From contig NZ_JASZYG010000001.1 in NCBI RefSeq assembly GCF_030317105.1, forward strand, positions 186,001-250,000: 64,000 bases of DNA. The letters run 5' to 3'. A program made the translations under genes and the position numbers. The notes under the pieces are model-generated. The model did no database searches. It was not told where the DNA came from and saw only the letters and a program-made list of their open reading frames with translations. This document shows, one piece after another, positions 16,806 through 25,604 of the stretch (positions within the stretch are counted from its first letter, which is position 1; each line of letters opens with the position of its first letter). This stretch comes from Variovorax brevis (GTDB taxonomy: Bacteria > Pseudomonadota > Gammaproteobacteria > Burkholderiales > Burkholderiaceae_C).

Positions 16806-17729
16806 GTGCTCAAGACACTGCTCAAGATCGCCCTTCTCGTCATCGGGTTGCAGACATGCCTGCAAGCCGTCGCGCAGACTCCGCCACCGTCGAACTCGCC
16901 GCCCGAAGGAATCTTTTTCAAGGCCGCGAAAGATGGCCAGACCATCTTTCTCTTCGGCACCCTTCACGTCGGGAAGCCTGATTTCTTTCCTTTGGCGCCC
17001 AATGTCCAGCGCGCTCTGCGCAATGCAAGGCAGTTGCAGGTCGAAGTCGATGTGTTGAATCCCCAGCTGGGCGAGATCTACATGGCCCGCGGACTTCAGG
17101 AAAAGAGGGTACCGCTCAGCGGCAGCCAGGCCGCGTGGGTGGACGCTGCATTGAAGCGAAGCGCCGTGGATTCGTCCATCGTGGAGCGGCTCAAGCCGCC
17201 ATTGCTGGCCGCCTTTCTTGTGGTGTCCGAGAGCAGCAAGCTTGGCCTGTCGCCCGCAAATTCCGGCGAGGCATTCCTGCTGGGCTTTGCCAAGGCCGCC
17301 AGGATGCCCGTCGTCGAGTTGGAGGGAATCGACAAGCAGATGGATGCCCTTCTTGAAGCCCCCGAAGCCATCCAGTTGCTGGAGATGGAGGAAACGATCA
17401 CCGACTTGCAAAGCGGGAAGGCGCTCGCGTCCATGAACGGACTCGTCGAAGGGTGGAAAACCGGCAACCTGGACCTCATTCGTGAGCTGGCGCTCCAAGG
17501 TTCTGTCGGCGAGACCGGCAAATTTTCTGACGCACAAATGATCCGCCGCAACCACCTGCTGGTAGAGCAGATCCTGCTGAACAGCCGATCAAGGCCAACG
17601 AGTTTCGTGGCCGTGGGCGTCCTGCATTTCGTTGGCAAGCAAAACATCCTGCAGCTGCTCAAAGCGCAGGGATATGCCGTGCAACGCCTGCGGGCAACCG
17701 CGGACGCCGCCCCAACCACCGTCGAGTAG
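16806..17729 (+). CDS. TraB/GumN family protein
   Basis: 307 residues with a GTG start; GGAG lies about 11 bases before it. A Sec signal (LLKIALLVIGLQTCLQAVAQ) predicts export to the periplasm. The family signature is clear: IFLFGTLHVGKPDFFPL with the GTLHVG motif, ELEGIDKQMDALLE in the middle, and FVAVGVLHFVGKQNILQLL close to the C-terminus (paired histidine-glycine motifs). TraB/GumN proteins are predicted to be metal-dependent hydrolases or peptidases; the exact substrate is unknown. It is convergent with the FHA gene, 17 bases away. Confidence 0.92.
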   Translation: MLKTLLKIALLVIGLQTCLQAVAQTPPPSNSPPEGIFFKAAKDGQTIFLFGTLHVGKPDFFPLAPNVQRALRNARQLQVEVDVLNPQLGEIYMARGLQEKRVPLSGSQAAWVDAALKRSAVDSSIVERLKPPLLAAFLVVSESSKLGLSPANSGEAFLLGFAKAARMPVVELEGIDKQMDALLEAPEAIQLLEMEETITDLQSGKALASMNGLVEGWKTGNLDLIRELALQGSVGETGKFSDAQMIRRNHLLVEQILLNSRSRPTSFVAVGVLHFVGKQNILQLLKAQGYAVQRLRATADAAPTTVE

Positions 17730-17746
17730 CGACGCGAAGAGCACCC

Positions 17747-18139
17747 TCAGCCCGCCAAACCCCCCGGCTTGCTCGGCCAGACCGTGATCTCGCTTTCGCC
17801 CAGGGTCGGCGCCGTCAGGATCCGCAGGGCCTGCACCGCTGGCAGTTCGCGGTTGCTTTCCACGAAACGGATGTCCACAGTGCCAATCTGGATGCCGTCG
17901 CCGTTGGCCAGCAGCTGGCTGACGATCAACTCGCCGTTGACCAGCGTGCCGTTCAGGCTGTGCAGGTCGGTGATGGTGCTGAACGCGCCTTCGTAAACGA
18001 TGACCGCGTGCGAGCGGCTCGCCCGGCGCGAGTCGATGACGATGTCGTTTCTTGCACTGCGGCCTATCGTGTTTCTTCCCGGTCTCAGCAGGATTTGTCG
18101 TGCGTTGCCAGCCGCGTCCATCAGGATGAGCAATGGCAT
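17747..18139 (-). CDS. FHA domain protein
   Basis: 130 residues, almost entirely one forkhead-associated domain that binds phosphothreonine peptides: NTIGRSARNDIVIDSRRASR, SHAVIVYE, DLHSLNGTLVNGELI. The Gly-Arg, Ser-x-x-His and Asn-Gly contacts expected for phosphothreonine binding are all present. GGAGG eight bases before the ATG supports this start. A membrane Ser/Thr kinase lies 11 kb away in the same window, so a phosphosignalling link is possible but not shown by linkage. Confidence 0.9.
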   Translation of the reverse strand: MPLLILMDAAGNARQILLRPGRNTIGRSARNDIVIDSRRASRSHAVIVYEGAFSTITDLHSLNGTLVNGELIVSQLLANGDGIQIGTVDIRFVESNRELPAVQALRILTAPTLGESEITVWPSKPGGLAG

Positions 18140-18324
18140 GTGGGCCTCCGGCCAATCGCTAAGGTACTCCGAACAAGTTCTGGCGAGGCGCGCGGCTGAA
18201 GATGCTTGCTCCGCCGAGGACTTGTTCAGAGTCTCCTCAGGCTAATCGATCATCGGGGACGCCCGTGTAGGAGATCAACCCACCGGGAGAGATAGGCCAA
18301 CCATGACAGCGCTCGCATCGCTCC

Positions 18325-18360
18325 AAAAAAAAGCCCCGGTGCATTTTGGTGCACCGGGGC
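18325..18360 (-). terminator. strong intrinsic terminator on the minus strand
   Basis: An 11-bp perfect stem (GCCCCGGTGCA / TGCACCGGGGC) with a 6-base loop, followed on the minus strand by eight T (AAAAAAAA at 18325-18332 on the + strand). No minus-strand protein gene ends before it, so it appears to end an unannotated RNA. Confidence 0.85.
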
Positions 18361-18510
18361 ATGTAGATCGCAATGAGGGCGAGTTGGAGAGCGGGTGGGG
18401 TTCCCCCGAACTCCTCAATGGCAAATATGCGCCAAGCGGGGTGGAGAAAGCCGAGGAAGTGCACCCGATTTCCGGTGAGCGCCGTCCTACGGCCATGCCG
18501 GCCGCGGGCG
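18325..18510 (-). ncRNA. candidate small RNA upstream of serC
   Basis: An RNA of about 185 bases reading leftward, from just after a candidate promoter (18517-18544) to the strong terminator at 18325-18360. Internal pairing is visible: GAGTTCGGG pairs with CCCGCTCTCCAACTC with a bulge. The frame across it (about 95 codons) has no protein-like domain and no ribosome site. No known family is assigned. Confidence 0.45.
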
Positions 18511-18516
18511 ACTGCC

Positions 18517-18544
18517 ATTGCATTTTTGGCGCGTGTCCTGTCGA
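18517..18544 (-). promoter_or_regulatory. candidate promoter for the small RNA
   Basis: On the minus strand, TCGACA (+ strand 18539-18544), 16-base spacer, TGCAAT (18517-18522). The -35 differs from consensus by one base; the -10 matches four of six. Confidence 0.4.
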
Positions 18545-18586
18545 ATGAGCAGCCCGTTCCATGCCATTTCTTCTGGAGACCGATCG

Positions 18587-19669
18587 ATGTCACGTGTTTT
18601 CAACTTCAGCGCCGGCCCGGCGATGCTGCCCGAATCCGTGCTGCGCAAAGCAGCCGATGAAATGCTTGATTGGCGCGGCAGCGGCATGTCGGTGATGGAG
18701 ATGAGCCACCGTGGCAAGGAATTCATCGCCATCCACGCCGAGGCGGAGCGGCTGCTTCGCGAGCTGATGGCCATTCCGGCGAACTACAAGGTGCTCTTCC
18801 TGCAAGGCGGCGCCATCGGCGAAAACGCCATCGTGCCCATGAACATGCTGCGCGGCCACAGCAGCGCCGACTACATCGACACCGGCGAGTGGTCGAAGAA
18901 GTCCATCAAGGAAGCGAAAAAGTATTGCAAGGTCAACGTGGCCGGCAGCTCGGAAGAGGGCGGCTACACCCGCGTGCCGAAGCAGGACACCTGGAAGCTC
19001 GACCGGGATGCCGCCTATGTGCACATCTGCTCCAACGAAACCATCGGCGGCGTCGAATACCACTGGACGCCCGACACCGGCGACGTGCCGCTGGTGGCCG
19101 ACATGTCCAGCAACTTCATTTCGCGGCCCGTCGACGTGAGCCGCTATGGCCTGATCTACGCCGGCACGCAGAAAAACGTGGGCCCGGCCGGCGTGACCAT
19201 CGTCATCGTGCGCGACGACCTCATCGGCAACGCGCTGCCCATCACGCCCTCGGCCTTCGACTACAAGATCCAGGCCGACAACGATTCGATGTTCAACACG
19301 CCGCCCACCTACACCATCTACATGGCGGGCTTGGTGTTCAACTGGATCAAGGCGCAGGGTGGGGTCGCGGCCATCGAGGCGAACAACCGCAAGAAGGCGG
19401 CGGTGCTCTACGACCATCTGGAAACCACGAAATTCTTCTACAACCCGGTGGAGCGCGAAGACCGCTCGCTGATGAATGTCCCCTTCAAGCTGCGCGACGA
19501 GTCGCTCGATGAAGCCTTCCTGAAAGGCGCGCAGGAGCGCGGCATGGTGCAGCTCAAGGGCCACCGTTCGGTGGGCGGCATGCGCGCGTCGATCTACAAC
19601 GCCATGCCCATCGAGGGCGTCGTGGCGCTGGTGGCCTACATGAAAGAGTTCGAGGCCAGCCATGGCTGA
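18587..19669 (+). CDS. serC: phosphoserine aminotransferase
   Basis: 360 residues, the family norm. Converts 3-phosphohydroxypyruvate plus glutamate to phosphoserine (serine synthesis) and acts similarly in pyridoxine synthesis. N-terminal [20 protein letters not shown], then [31 protein letters not shown], and the PLP-lysine segment [20 protein letters not shown]-terminal [17 protein letters not shown]. The ATG at 18587 follows GGAG with normal spacing; the longer frame from 18518 is not protein-like. The downstream serA-type gene overlaps its stop by eight bases, so two serine-pathway steps are co-translated. Confidence 0.97.
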   Translation: MSRVFNFSAGPAMLPESVLRKAADEMLDWRGSGMSVMEMSHRGKEFIAIHAEAERLLRELMAIPANYKVLFLQGGAIGENAIVPMNMLRGHSSADYIDTGEWSKKSIKEAKKYCKVNVAGSSEEGGYTRVPKQDTWKLDRDAAYVHICSNETIGGVEYHWTPDTGDVPLVADMSSNFISRPVDVSRYGLIYAGTQKNVGPAGVTIVIVRDDLIGNALPITPSAFDYKIQADNDSMFNTPPTYTIYMAGLVFNWIKAQGGVAAIEANNRKKAAVLYDHLETTKFFYNPVEREDRSLMNVPFKLRDESLDEAFLKGAQERGMVQLKGHRSVGGMRASIYNAMPIEGVVALVAYMKEFEASHG

Positions 19670-20843
19670 GCGGCTCAAGATTTTGGTGCTCAACGAGATC
19701 TCGCCCAAGGGCCTGGCTCGCTTGCCCGCCGAGCGCTACGTCGCCGGAAAAGACGTGGCGGCCCCCGATGCGGTGCTGGTGCGCTCGGCCGACATGCACA
19801 AGCTCGACATTGCCGGCAGCGTCCGGGCCATCGGCCGGGCCGGCGCGGGCACCAACAACATCCCCGTCAAGGCCATGAGCGAGCGCGGCGTGCCGGTGTT
19901 CAACGCACCGGGCGCCAACGCCAACGCGGTGAAGGAACTGGTGCTGGCCGGCATGCTGATGGCGGCGCGCAACCTCTCGGGCGCCTTGCGTTTCGTCGAC
20001 GATCTGGCGCGCGACGCCGGCGACCTCGACAAGTCCGTGGAGCAGGGCAAGGCGGCCTTTGCAGGCTTTGAACTGGCGGGCCAGACGCTGGGCATCGTCG
20101 GGCTCGGCAAGGTGGGCTGCCTGGTGGCGGACGCAGCCATCAAGCTGGGCATGAACGTGCTGGGCTACGACCCCGACATCACCGTCGATGCCGCCTGGAG
20201 CCTGCCCTCGCAGGTGCGCAAGGCGGTGACGGTGTCCGAGGTCTTGCGCAATGCGCAGTTCGTGACGCTGCACGTGCCCCTGGTCGACGCAACGCGTGAT
20301 TTGGTGAACGCCGACAACATCGGGCTCATGCAGCCGGGCGCGGTGCTGCTGAACTTCTCGCGCGAGGGCGTGGTGAACAACGCGGCGGTGCTGGCATCGC
20401 TGGAGTCAGGGCAACTGGGGCGCTATGTGTGCGACTTTCCGAGTGGGCCGCTGCTGAAGCACGAGCGCATCGTGTGCCTGCCGCACTTGGGCGCGAGCAC
20501 GCGCGAGGCGGAGGAGAACTGCGCCGTGATGGTGGCGGACCAACTGCGCGACTACCTGGAAAACGGCAACGTCGCCAATGCGGTGAACTTCCCGAGCGTG
20601 AGCATGGGCCGTGAGTCGGCCTTCCGGGTCGCGATTGCGAATGCCAACGTGCCGAACATGCTCGGCCAGATCTCGACCGCAATGGCGCGTGCGGGGCTGA
20701 ACATCCACAACATGGTCAACAAGTCGCGTGGCGACATGGCCTACACGCTGGTCGATGTGGACAGCGCTGTGAGTGACGCGGTGCTCGATGACATCGGCGC
20801 GATTGCCGGGGTGCTGTCGGTGCGCTACCTGCCTGCGCATTAG
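19662..20843 (+). CDS. serA: D-3-phosphoglycerate dehydrogenase
   Basis: 393 residues. Oxidises 3-phosphoglycerate to 3-phosphohydroxypyruvate, the substrate of SerC. The NAD-binding motif is [20 protein letters not shown]; substrate and catalytic stretches include [31 protein letters not shown] (catalytic Arg region) and [19 protein letters not shown] (catalytic His). A C-terminal ACT-like domain ([20 protein letters not shown], then [11 protein letters not shown]) suggests serine feedback. This matches the ACT-containing bacterial type, and the 8-base overlap with serC confirms pathway linkage. Confidence 0.93.
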   Translation: MAERLKILVLNEISPKGLARLPAERYVAGKDVAAPDAVLVRSADMHKLDIAGSVRAIGRAGAGTNNIPVKAMSERGVPVFNAPGANANAVKELVLAGMLMAARNLSGALRFVDDLARDAGDLDKSVEQGKAAFAGFELAGQTLGIVGLGKVGCLVADAAIKLGMNVLGYDPDITVDAAWSLPSQVRKAVTVSEVLRNAQFVTLHVPLVDATRDLVNADNIGLMQPGAVLLNFSREGVVNNAAVLASLESGQLGRYVCDFPSGPLLKHERIVCLPHLGASTREAEENCAVMVADQLRDYLENGNVANAVNFPSVSMGRESAFRVAIANANVPNMLGQISTAMARAGLNIHNMVNKSRGDMAYTLVDVDSAVSDAVLDDIGAIAGVLSVRYLPAH

Positions 20844-20873
20844 CGCCCCCGGTCGATGACCCCTGTCGACGGG

Positions 20874-21086
20874 TCACGGTGGTGGCGAGAGTCGCTCGAT
20901 GGCCTTGTAGACGGCGCGTACCGTGGCGCGATCAAGCTCCTTTGCCGTTTCAGAAAGCTGTTCGTAAGGAATCATCAGTTCCTCACCATGCTCGTCCTTG
21001 CGGGACGTCACACCCTGGGCGCGCTTGGTCTCCATCCATGCAGCATGGACCTCTGCAGATACGAGTTCGATGTCCGGCAGTTTCAT
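20874..21086 (-). CDS. RyR domain protein
   Basis: 70 residues, made up of one RyR (ryanodine receptor repeat) domain: AEVHAAWMETKRAQGV at the N-terminal half and IPYEQLSETAKELDR in the second half. The order H-x2-W, ...Y-x2-LS-x2-x-K-x-x-D/DR is the family pattern. In bacteria such small RyR proteins are not well characterised. It is co-directional with the patatin gene, 71 bases downstream of it, so the two are probably one transcript. A role as ligand-binding or adaptor module for that phospholipase is inference. It is convergent with serA, 30 bases away. Confidence 0.8.
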   Translation of the reverse strand: MKLPDIELVSAEVHAAWMETKRAQGVTSRKDEHGEELMIPYEQLSETAKELDRATVRAVYKAIERLSPPP

Positions 21087-21157
21087 GCGTCGCTCCGACT
21101 TGACTGGTAAAGCACTAATCTACAACGCATTGAGGGGGGTGGACTCGGGGGCAGGAC

Positions 21158-23449
21158 TCAAAGCACCACCTTCCTGCCGCGTGCGAAATCGGTCAGCAGC
21201 TGGCGACGCCTGTCGGTCGATGAGCCCGCATCGGTGAGGTCACCAAGGATCGCGTCAAAGGGCCATTCGGGGCGCTCGGCCGGCGGCTTCGTCACAAAGC
21301 CGCTGGCGGCGTGCAGGTCGCGCTCGATCGCGTAGCTGGCCATGCGGTAGCCGCAGGCCATCAACGCGTTGCGTTCGTCCGGCGTGAACGCGTCGAGATC
21401 GGTGCGCAACTCGGCAAGGGCGCGCTGCAAATCCTTGCGAACGCCCGAGCTCGACATCACGTTGCGTTCGATCTCGTAGCTCTCCTGCGAATCCGTGCGC
21501 CGCACGACGTCCGCATCCAGCCCGGCCTTCATGTGCAGGAACATCAGCGAGCGCAGCAGGCCGCTCTGCCTGCGTGCCACGAGATCGGCGAAGTTCGCCA
21601 GGCGCACGCGCTCCATGACGATGTTCAGCGTGCGGTTGCCATAAGCGGCCAGGCCCTTGATTCCGGGCGCCGTGTCGTTCTCCAGGGTCAATTGGCCGCA
21701 GGCATCGCTCACCAGCACCACATTGCAATCCTGCGCAAGCATGGCCACAGTGCCCTGGTTGTCGTGGACGCCGCCATCGACGAGCCGCAGGTTCACGCCA
21801 CTGGTGTAGCCGCCGTCGAGTTTCACTGGCGCGAAGATGCCGGGCACGCACGCGGAGGCCGCGACGGCGCGGGCCAGCTCCACCTTCCAGGTCTTGCCGT
21901 CCTTGCCGTAGCGTGACCATTCGAGCCGCGGGATGCTGTCAGCGCTTTCATGGATCGCCCATGGCGATTCGCCCATCCAGGTGGGGGTGAACTGCCAGGC
22001 ATGGCCGGTGTTGAGCGTCGTGGCGTTGATCACCAGCACAGGTACCTTGTCGTGGCGAAGCCAGTTGTCCTGGCCGGGGCGGAAGGGCAACTTGTCGCCA
22101 TGGGCTTGCACGTGATCCCTGGGTTTGAACTCCAGGTCGTGCATGTAGATCGGCTCTTCCAGCGTCCGCCCCAGATCGCCCATCAGCGGGGCATAGAAAC
22201 ACTCGTGCATCTGCTTCGCGCCGTCCTCCGGATCGAGTGCGCCGAGTTCGTCTTCCTTGAGCAGTCGCCACGCGGCCTTCAGCTTCGAGGGCTGGATCTG
22301 CTTGCGCAGGTCGCGATCGACGCCGGTGCAGAAATGCTCGATGACCTCCTGCACCAGCGCGATGTAGTCCTCGCGTCGCATCGGCGCGGCATCGCTCAGC
22401 AAGCGGCGGCGCAGCGCCAGCCAGTAACAGGCGCCGACGATGCTGCCGCCCGACACGCACGAGAGCACCGAGAGATGGCGCAGCATGTCGCGCTCGGCGA
22501 GCTGCGCCAGGACACCCAGGTGGTAGAGCGAAGCGCGAAAACCCCCGCCCGACAGCGCAAGACCCACCTTGCCGATCAGCGAGGAGATCACCGCGGCGCT
22601 GTTGCCCGGAAAGATCGCCTCGAAGAAGGCCTTCACCTCGGGCACGCCGAGCGGATCGGCGTAGCGCAGTTGTGCCAGGTGGCCGAGTTGGTGCATCGTC
22701 GTCTGAAGCTCCCAGCGCTCGGCTTTTGACGGATCGGCTGCGAGGATGGCCTGCGTTGCTTCCGGTATTTGCCCAAGGCCGAAGAGGGCCTCCGCACGGC
22801 TCGCCGCGTTCCACCAGCGCTTTTTGGCATCGACCGTTTCGAGTCCAGGCAGCGCGCCCAGGATGCGCTCGCGCAGGTTCCTCGCCCGTTCGATGCAAAT
22901 GACCGGATCTTCGCCAAGGCTGGCCAGCACGTCGTTGAGGAACGCGGCGTTGATGTGGCAATAGGCATCGACGCCGACATCCTCCTCCTCGCCAGGCCGC
23001 GCACGCGCGCCGCGCTCATAGAAGGTGGCGGCGCGCTTCAGGTCGGCAAGCTGGCCGAGATCCTGCCAGCGGCGCTTGCAGATGCCGCCTGCCACGCCGA
23101 GCAGTTCGCGCTCGCCGTCGAGGGCAGGGTTGGTGAGCGAGCCGAAGCGTTCCTCCAGTCCGTCGAGCGCGAGGTCGTGGCGCAGCGATGCCGCCCACTC
23201 GACGTCCTTGCTGATCAGCTGCGCTTCGTCGGTGTGCAGCTCGTCGAGCACCGCCTTGTCGCGCTGGAGTGGCCCGTGCAGCGCGCCTTTCTTGTGCAGC
23301 ATTGCGGAGAGCACGCCTCGTGCAAGTGTGAGCTGGTCATGGGCGCGGCAATCGCGCCAGAGCTGGTTCGCATCATCGAAGGTTCGTGAGGTGCCCGCAA
23401 GAAAGGTCTCTGCAGCGGTCACCGTGTCTTCCAGGGATGGTTTCGCCAT
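21158..23449 (-). CDS. TPR-containing patatin-like phospholipase
   Basis: 763 residues. The N-terminal 270 or so residues are helical repeats of the TRAFs-binding/DUF4071 look (TFYERGARARPGEEEDVG, WWNAASRAEALFGLGQ). A patatin lipase domain follows: oxyanion loop LALSGGGFRASLYHLGVL, nucleophile elbow SCVSGGSIVGACYW (Cys-Val in place of the usual Gly-Thr before the serine) and the dyad aspartate LRLVDGGVHDNQG. The active site is therefore complete. It would release fatty acids from membrane lipids. No signal peptide; good ribosome site AAGGAG before the ATG. The neighbouring RyR gene and mixed minus-strand block suggest a regulated membrane-damaging effector, but defence is not proven. Confidence 0.88.
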   Translation of the reverse strand: MAKPSLEDTVTAAETFLAGTSRTFDDANQLWRDCRAHDQLTLARGVLSAMLHKKGALHGPLQRDKAVLDELHTDEAQLISKDVEWAASLRHDLALDGLEERFGSLTNPALDGERELLGVAGGICKRRWQDLGQLADLKRAATFYERGARARPGEEEDVGVDAYCHINAAFLNDVLASLGEDPVICIERARNLRERILGALPGLETVDAKKRWWNAASRAEALFGLGQIPEATQAILAADPSKAERWELQTTMHQLGHLAQLRYADPLGVPEVKAFFEAIFPGNSAAVISSLIGKVGLALSGGGFRASLYHLGVLAQLAERDMLRHLSVLSCVSGGSIVGACYWLALRRRLLSDAAPMRREDYIALVQEVIEHFCTGVDRDLRKQIQPSKLKAAWRLLKEDELGALDPEDGAKQMHECFYAPLMGDLGRTLEEPIYMHDLEFKPRDHVQAHGDKLPFRPGQDNWLRHDKVPVLVINATTLNTGHAWQFTPTWMGESPWAIHESADSIPRLEWSRYGKDGKTWKVELARAVAASACVPGIFAPVKLDGGYTSGVNLRLVDGGVHDNQGTVAMLAQDCNVVLVSDACGQLTLENDTAPGIKGLAAYGNRTLNIVMERVRLANFADLVARRQSGLLRSLMFLHMKAGLDADVVRRTDSQESYEIERNVMSSSGVRKDLQRALAELRTDLDAFTPDERNALMACGYRMASYAIERDLHAASGFVTKPPAERPEWPFDAILGDLTDAGSSTDRRRQLLTDFARGRKVVL

Positions 23450-23521
23450 TGCGGTTCTCCTTGCGTGGATAGCGTAGCGCCCTGGTGCACGGAAGCCTCC
23501 CCCAAGTTGGGTCTTGCGCCC

Positions 23522-24337
23522 TTACCCGGCCAGGGCGGAGGTGAGGGGGCGAATCGGCACGCGCTTGCGCACGACCGTGTCCGACGGAATCACGCACAAC
23601 TGCGTATCCATCGCCTCGCTCGCACGCTCCAGCACCACGCGTCCGTCGGCTTCCACCACGTGCACCGGACGCGCGGAAAAATCAAGCCAGCGCACATCCA
23701 GCCGCCCCTGCAATGCCCGGCGCTTGCGCCGGACCTGCTCGCGCAACGCCGCGTGCTGGCGGCTCGCCAGCTCCAGCGCGTCGCGCAGCGCGAGGCCGCT
23801 GCCGCGCGGAATGAAGGGCAGGATGCTCAGGCGGGGCACGCGCTCGGCCAGGCAGAAGTCGGCCATCCAGTCCACTACCCAATCGCCACCGGCCACGACA
23901 GTCGTCTGTACGCTGGTGGGAATGCCAAATGCCAGCAGGCGCCGCAGGTTGCCGGTGGCCAGGTCAAAGGCAGCGCGGCCGACGGTCGCGTCGTGATGGG
24001 CGCGGTCGCCATGCAGGCTCACCTTGACGCGGGTGCCGGCGGCGCGCAGGGCTGGCAACAGTTGCGCGGGCAGCGCGATGCCGTTGGTGGTCATGAGCGA
24101 GCCGCCGCCCTGGCGCTGCACGTGTTCAAGAAGCTCCGCCAGGGCGGGATGAATCGTCGGCTCGCCGCCGCAGAAATGGATCGTGCGCACGCCCCGCGCT
24201 GCGAGCCAGTCCAGACGCTGCTTCAGAACGCCGGCGGGCGGATGCGCGCCATCCGGCGGCGCGAGGCAGAAGCTGCATCGCGCGTTGCAATAGCGTGTGA
24301 CCCGAAAGCACACGGTCAACGGCAGGTGCGGGTCCAT
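23522..24337 (-). CDS. radical SAM protein
   Basis: 271 residues. The iron-sulfur motif is CNARCSFC near residue 18, followed by the SAM-binding GGEP in IHFCGGEPTIHP and MTTNGIALPAQLL. A short C-terminal part without an obvious SPASM cluster contains RLSILPFIPRGSG. It generates a 5'-deoxyadenosyl radical; the product is unknown. It is of the MoaA/PqqE-like general type rather than viperin-like. It lies 27 bases downstream of the exonuclease gene on the same strand and 72 bases before the patatin gene, so it may be in their transcript. Confidence 0.88.
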   Translation of the reverse strand: MDPHLPLTVCFRVTRYCNARCSFCLAPPDGAHPPAGVLKQRLDWLAARGVRTIHFCGGEPTIHPALAELLEHVQRQGGGSLMTTNGIALPAQLLPALRAAGTRVKVSLHGDRAHHDATVGRAAFDLATGNLRRLLAFGIPTSVQTTVVAGGDWVVDWMADFCLAERVPRLSILPFIPRGSGLALRDALELASRQHAALREQVRRKRRALQGRLDVRWLDFSARPVHVVEADGRVVLERASEAMDTQLCVIPSDTVVRKRVPIRPLTSALAG

Positions 24338-24364
24338 GGTTCTCCCCGTGCCGGCACCAGGCGA

Positions 24365-24934
24365 TCAGCGGCGCCTGCTCTCCGCCAGCATGTTGCAAAA
24401 GAGTGCGCCTTGTTCGAGCGCATCGTCAAGCGCCACGTGCGTGTGCGGCGTGTCGTCGAACCAGCGCCTGGGCATCGTGTTCTTGGCGCTGCGGCGGTAG
24501 TCCTTGCGCAGCATCGTCATGGCCATCGTCTTGATGTCCAGCGCCGAGAAGCTGAAAGGGCTGCGCCCCGCAAAGGAGATCAGATACCAGTAGACGAACA
24601 TGAAATCGAAAGCCGCCGGATAACCGACGAACACCGGCAGGCCGGGCAGCGCTTCGAGCCACTGGACGTATTCCTTCATCACCACCTCAGGCGCTCGCGG
24701 CTTCTCGCGCGAGGCCTGCCACGCTTCGGGGTGCTGCTTCCACCAGTCCAGCGTATCGGGGTGGCCCGTGGCGCCCGGCAGCAGTTCCAGGTTGGCCGAC
24801 CAGGTGCCCAGCAACTGCTTGTCCGCGCTGAACGCGGCGGAGGCGATGCTCAGCATCGAATGCGGACCGGGAATGGGGCCGTCGACCTCCACGTCGGTGC
24901 TGACGTAGATCTCGGGCTTCGCGTTGCTGCTCAT
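24365..24934 (-). CDS. DEDDh-type 3'-5' exonuclease
   Basis: 189 residues from the ATG at 24934. The exonuclease motifs are visible: [12 protein letters not shown] (D-x-E), [14 protein letters not shown] (second acidic site) and [13 protein letters not shown] (H-x3/4-D). It removes nucleotides from a 3' end of DNA or RNA; which nucleic acid cannot be told. Its start overlaps the stop of the Toprim gene (ATGA), so the two are co-translated. The pairing of a Toprim protein and an exonuclease points to nucleic-acid processing, possibly from a mobile element. Confidence 0.85.
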   Translation of the reverse strand: MSSNAKPEIYVSTDVEVDGPIPGPHSMLSIASAAFSADKQLLGTWSANLELLPGATGHPDTLDWWKQHPEAWQASREKPRAPEVVMKEYVQWLEALPGLPVFVGYPAAFDFMFVYWYLISFAGRSPFSFSALDIKTMAMTMLRKDYRRSAKNTMPRRWFDDTPHTHVALDDALEQGALFCNMLAESRRR

Positions 24935-25566
24935 GGTGCGGTTGTACACCCGAGGCGCCCGCGGACCCATCGCGCCACATCGGCCCGGCCCCGCTTGCAC
25001 AAGGCGGTGTTCCAGTCCTTGCAGCGATCCGGCGGCACGAGGCGGCGCACGGTGGCATCGGGCAGTCGCCGTGAATAGCGCAGCGCCTCGTGCTCTCCGG
25101 GTTGGTTGCCATCAAAGCCCAACCACACCTCGCGGCCTGCGCAGACTTGGGCCAGCCACGGCGCCCAGCGGCCGATGGTGGCCACGCTGCTGAAGCCGCA
25201 CACCGCCAGCGACAGTGCATCGAACAAGCCTTCAACCAGGATGAGTGGATCGGCATGCCACCCTTCGCCTACGCAGATCACCCCTTCACCGGGGCCGACG
25301 GTGAGCATCTTGTCCTGGCCGCGCAGGGTGCTCAGGTAGCGTCCGTGCACCGACACCAGCGTGTCATGGTCGTTGTGCAAGGCAACGAGCACGGCGGGGC
25401 GGCCTTCCCAATCGGGGTCGAAGCGCACGCCGGCCGCTTCGGCCACCGACAGCGCAATGGCGCGATGCTCGATGTAGGCTTGGCCCGGCGTGCCGCCCAA
25501 GCCTTGGGCATGGGCGAAATGCGCGTTCGGCGTTTCGCCGGAGGAGGGGAGTCGCAGCGGGTCCAT
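24931..25566 (-). CDS. Toprim domain protein
   Basis: 211 residues from the ATG at 25566; the frame further upstream is not protein-like. The N-terminal part ([20 protein letters not shown]) and the [14 protein letters not shown] [19 protein letters not shown], followed by [17 protein letters not shown], form a Toprim fold with the conserved Glu. The second metal motif reads D-G-N instead of the usual D-x-D, a weakened site. No primase zinc finger or helicase domain is attached. Such stand-alone Toprim proteins are common in phage and plasmid primases. It is translationally coupled to the exonuclease. Confidence 0.78.
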   Translation of the reverse strand: MDPLRLPSSGETPNAHFAHAQGLGGTPGQAYIEHRAIALSVAEAAGVRFDPDWEGRPAVLVALHNDHDTLVSVHGRYLSTLRGQDKMLTVGPGEGVICVGEGWHADPLILVEGLFDALSLAVCGFSSVATIGRWAPWLAQVCAGREVWLGFDGNQPGEHEALRYSRRLPDATVRRLVPPDRCKDWNTALCKRGRADVARWVRGRLGCTTAP

Positions 25567-25604
25567 GGCCGTGCGCAAAGCATGGAGTGGCGATGAAGAA
25601 AAAC

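Larger units (their letters stand above)
18140..18586. other. 447-base intergenic region between FHA gene and serC
   Basis: Holds the candidate small RNA, its terminator and promoter, and presumably the serC promoter. The part between 18140 and 18324 contains nothing further that I can recognise apart from the FHA ribosome site. Confidence 0.5.

Noticed and set aside
18275..18562. 95-codon minus-strand frame across the candidate small RNA
   Set aside because: It reads through the intrinsic terminator and has no ribosome site or domain, so the RNA is judged non-coding.
23522..24337. Viperin-like (prokaryotic antiviral) assignment for the radical SAM protein
   Set aside because: C-x3-C-x2-C and GGEP are general radical SAM features; no viperin-specific segments seen.
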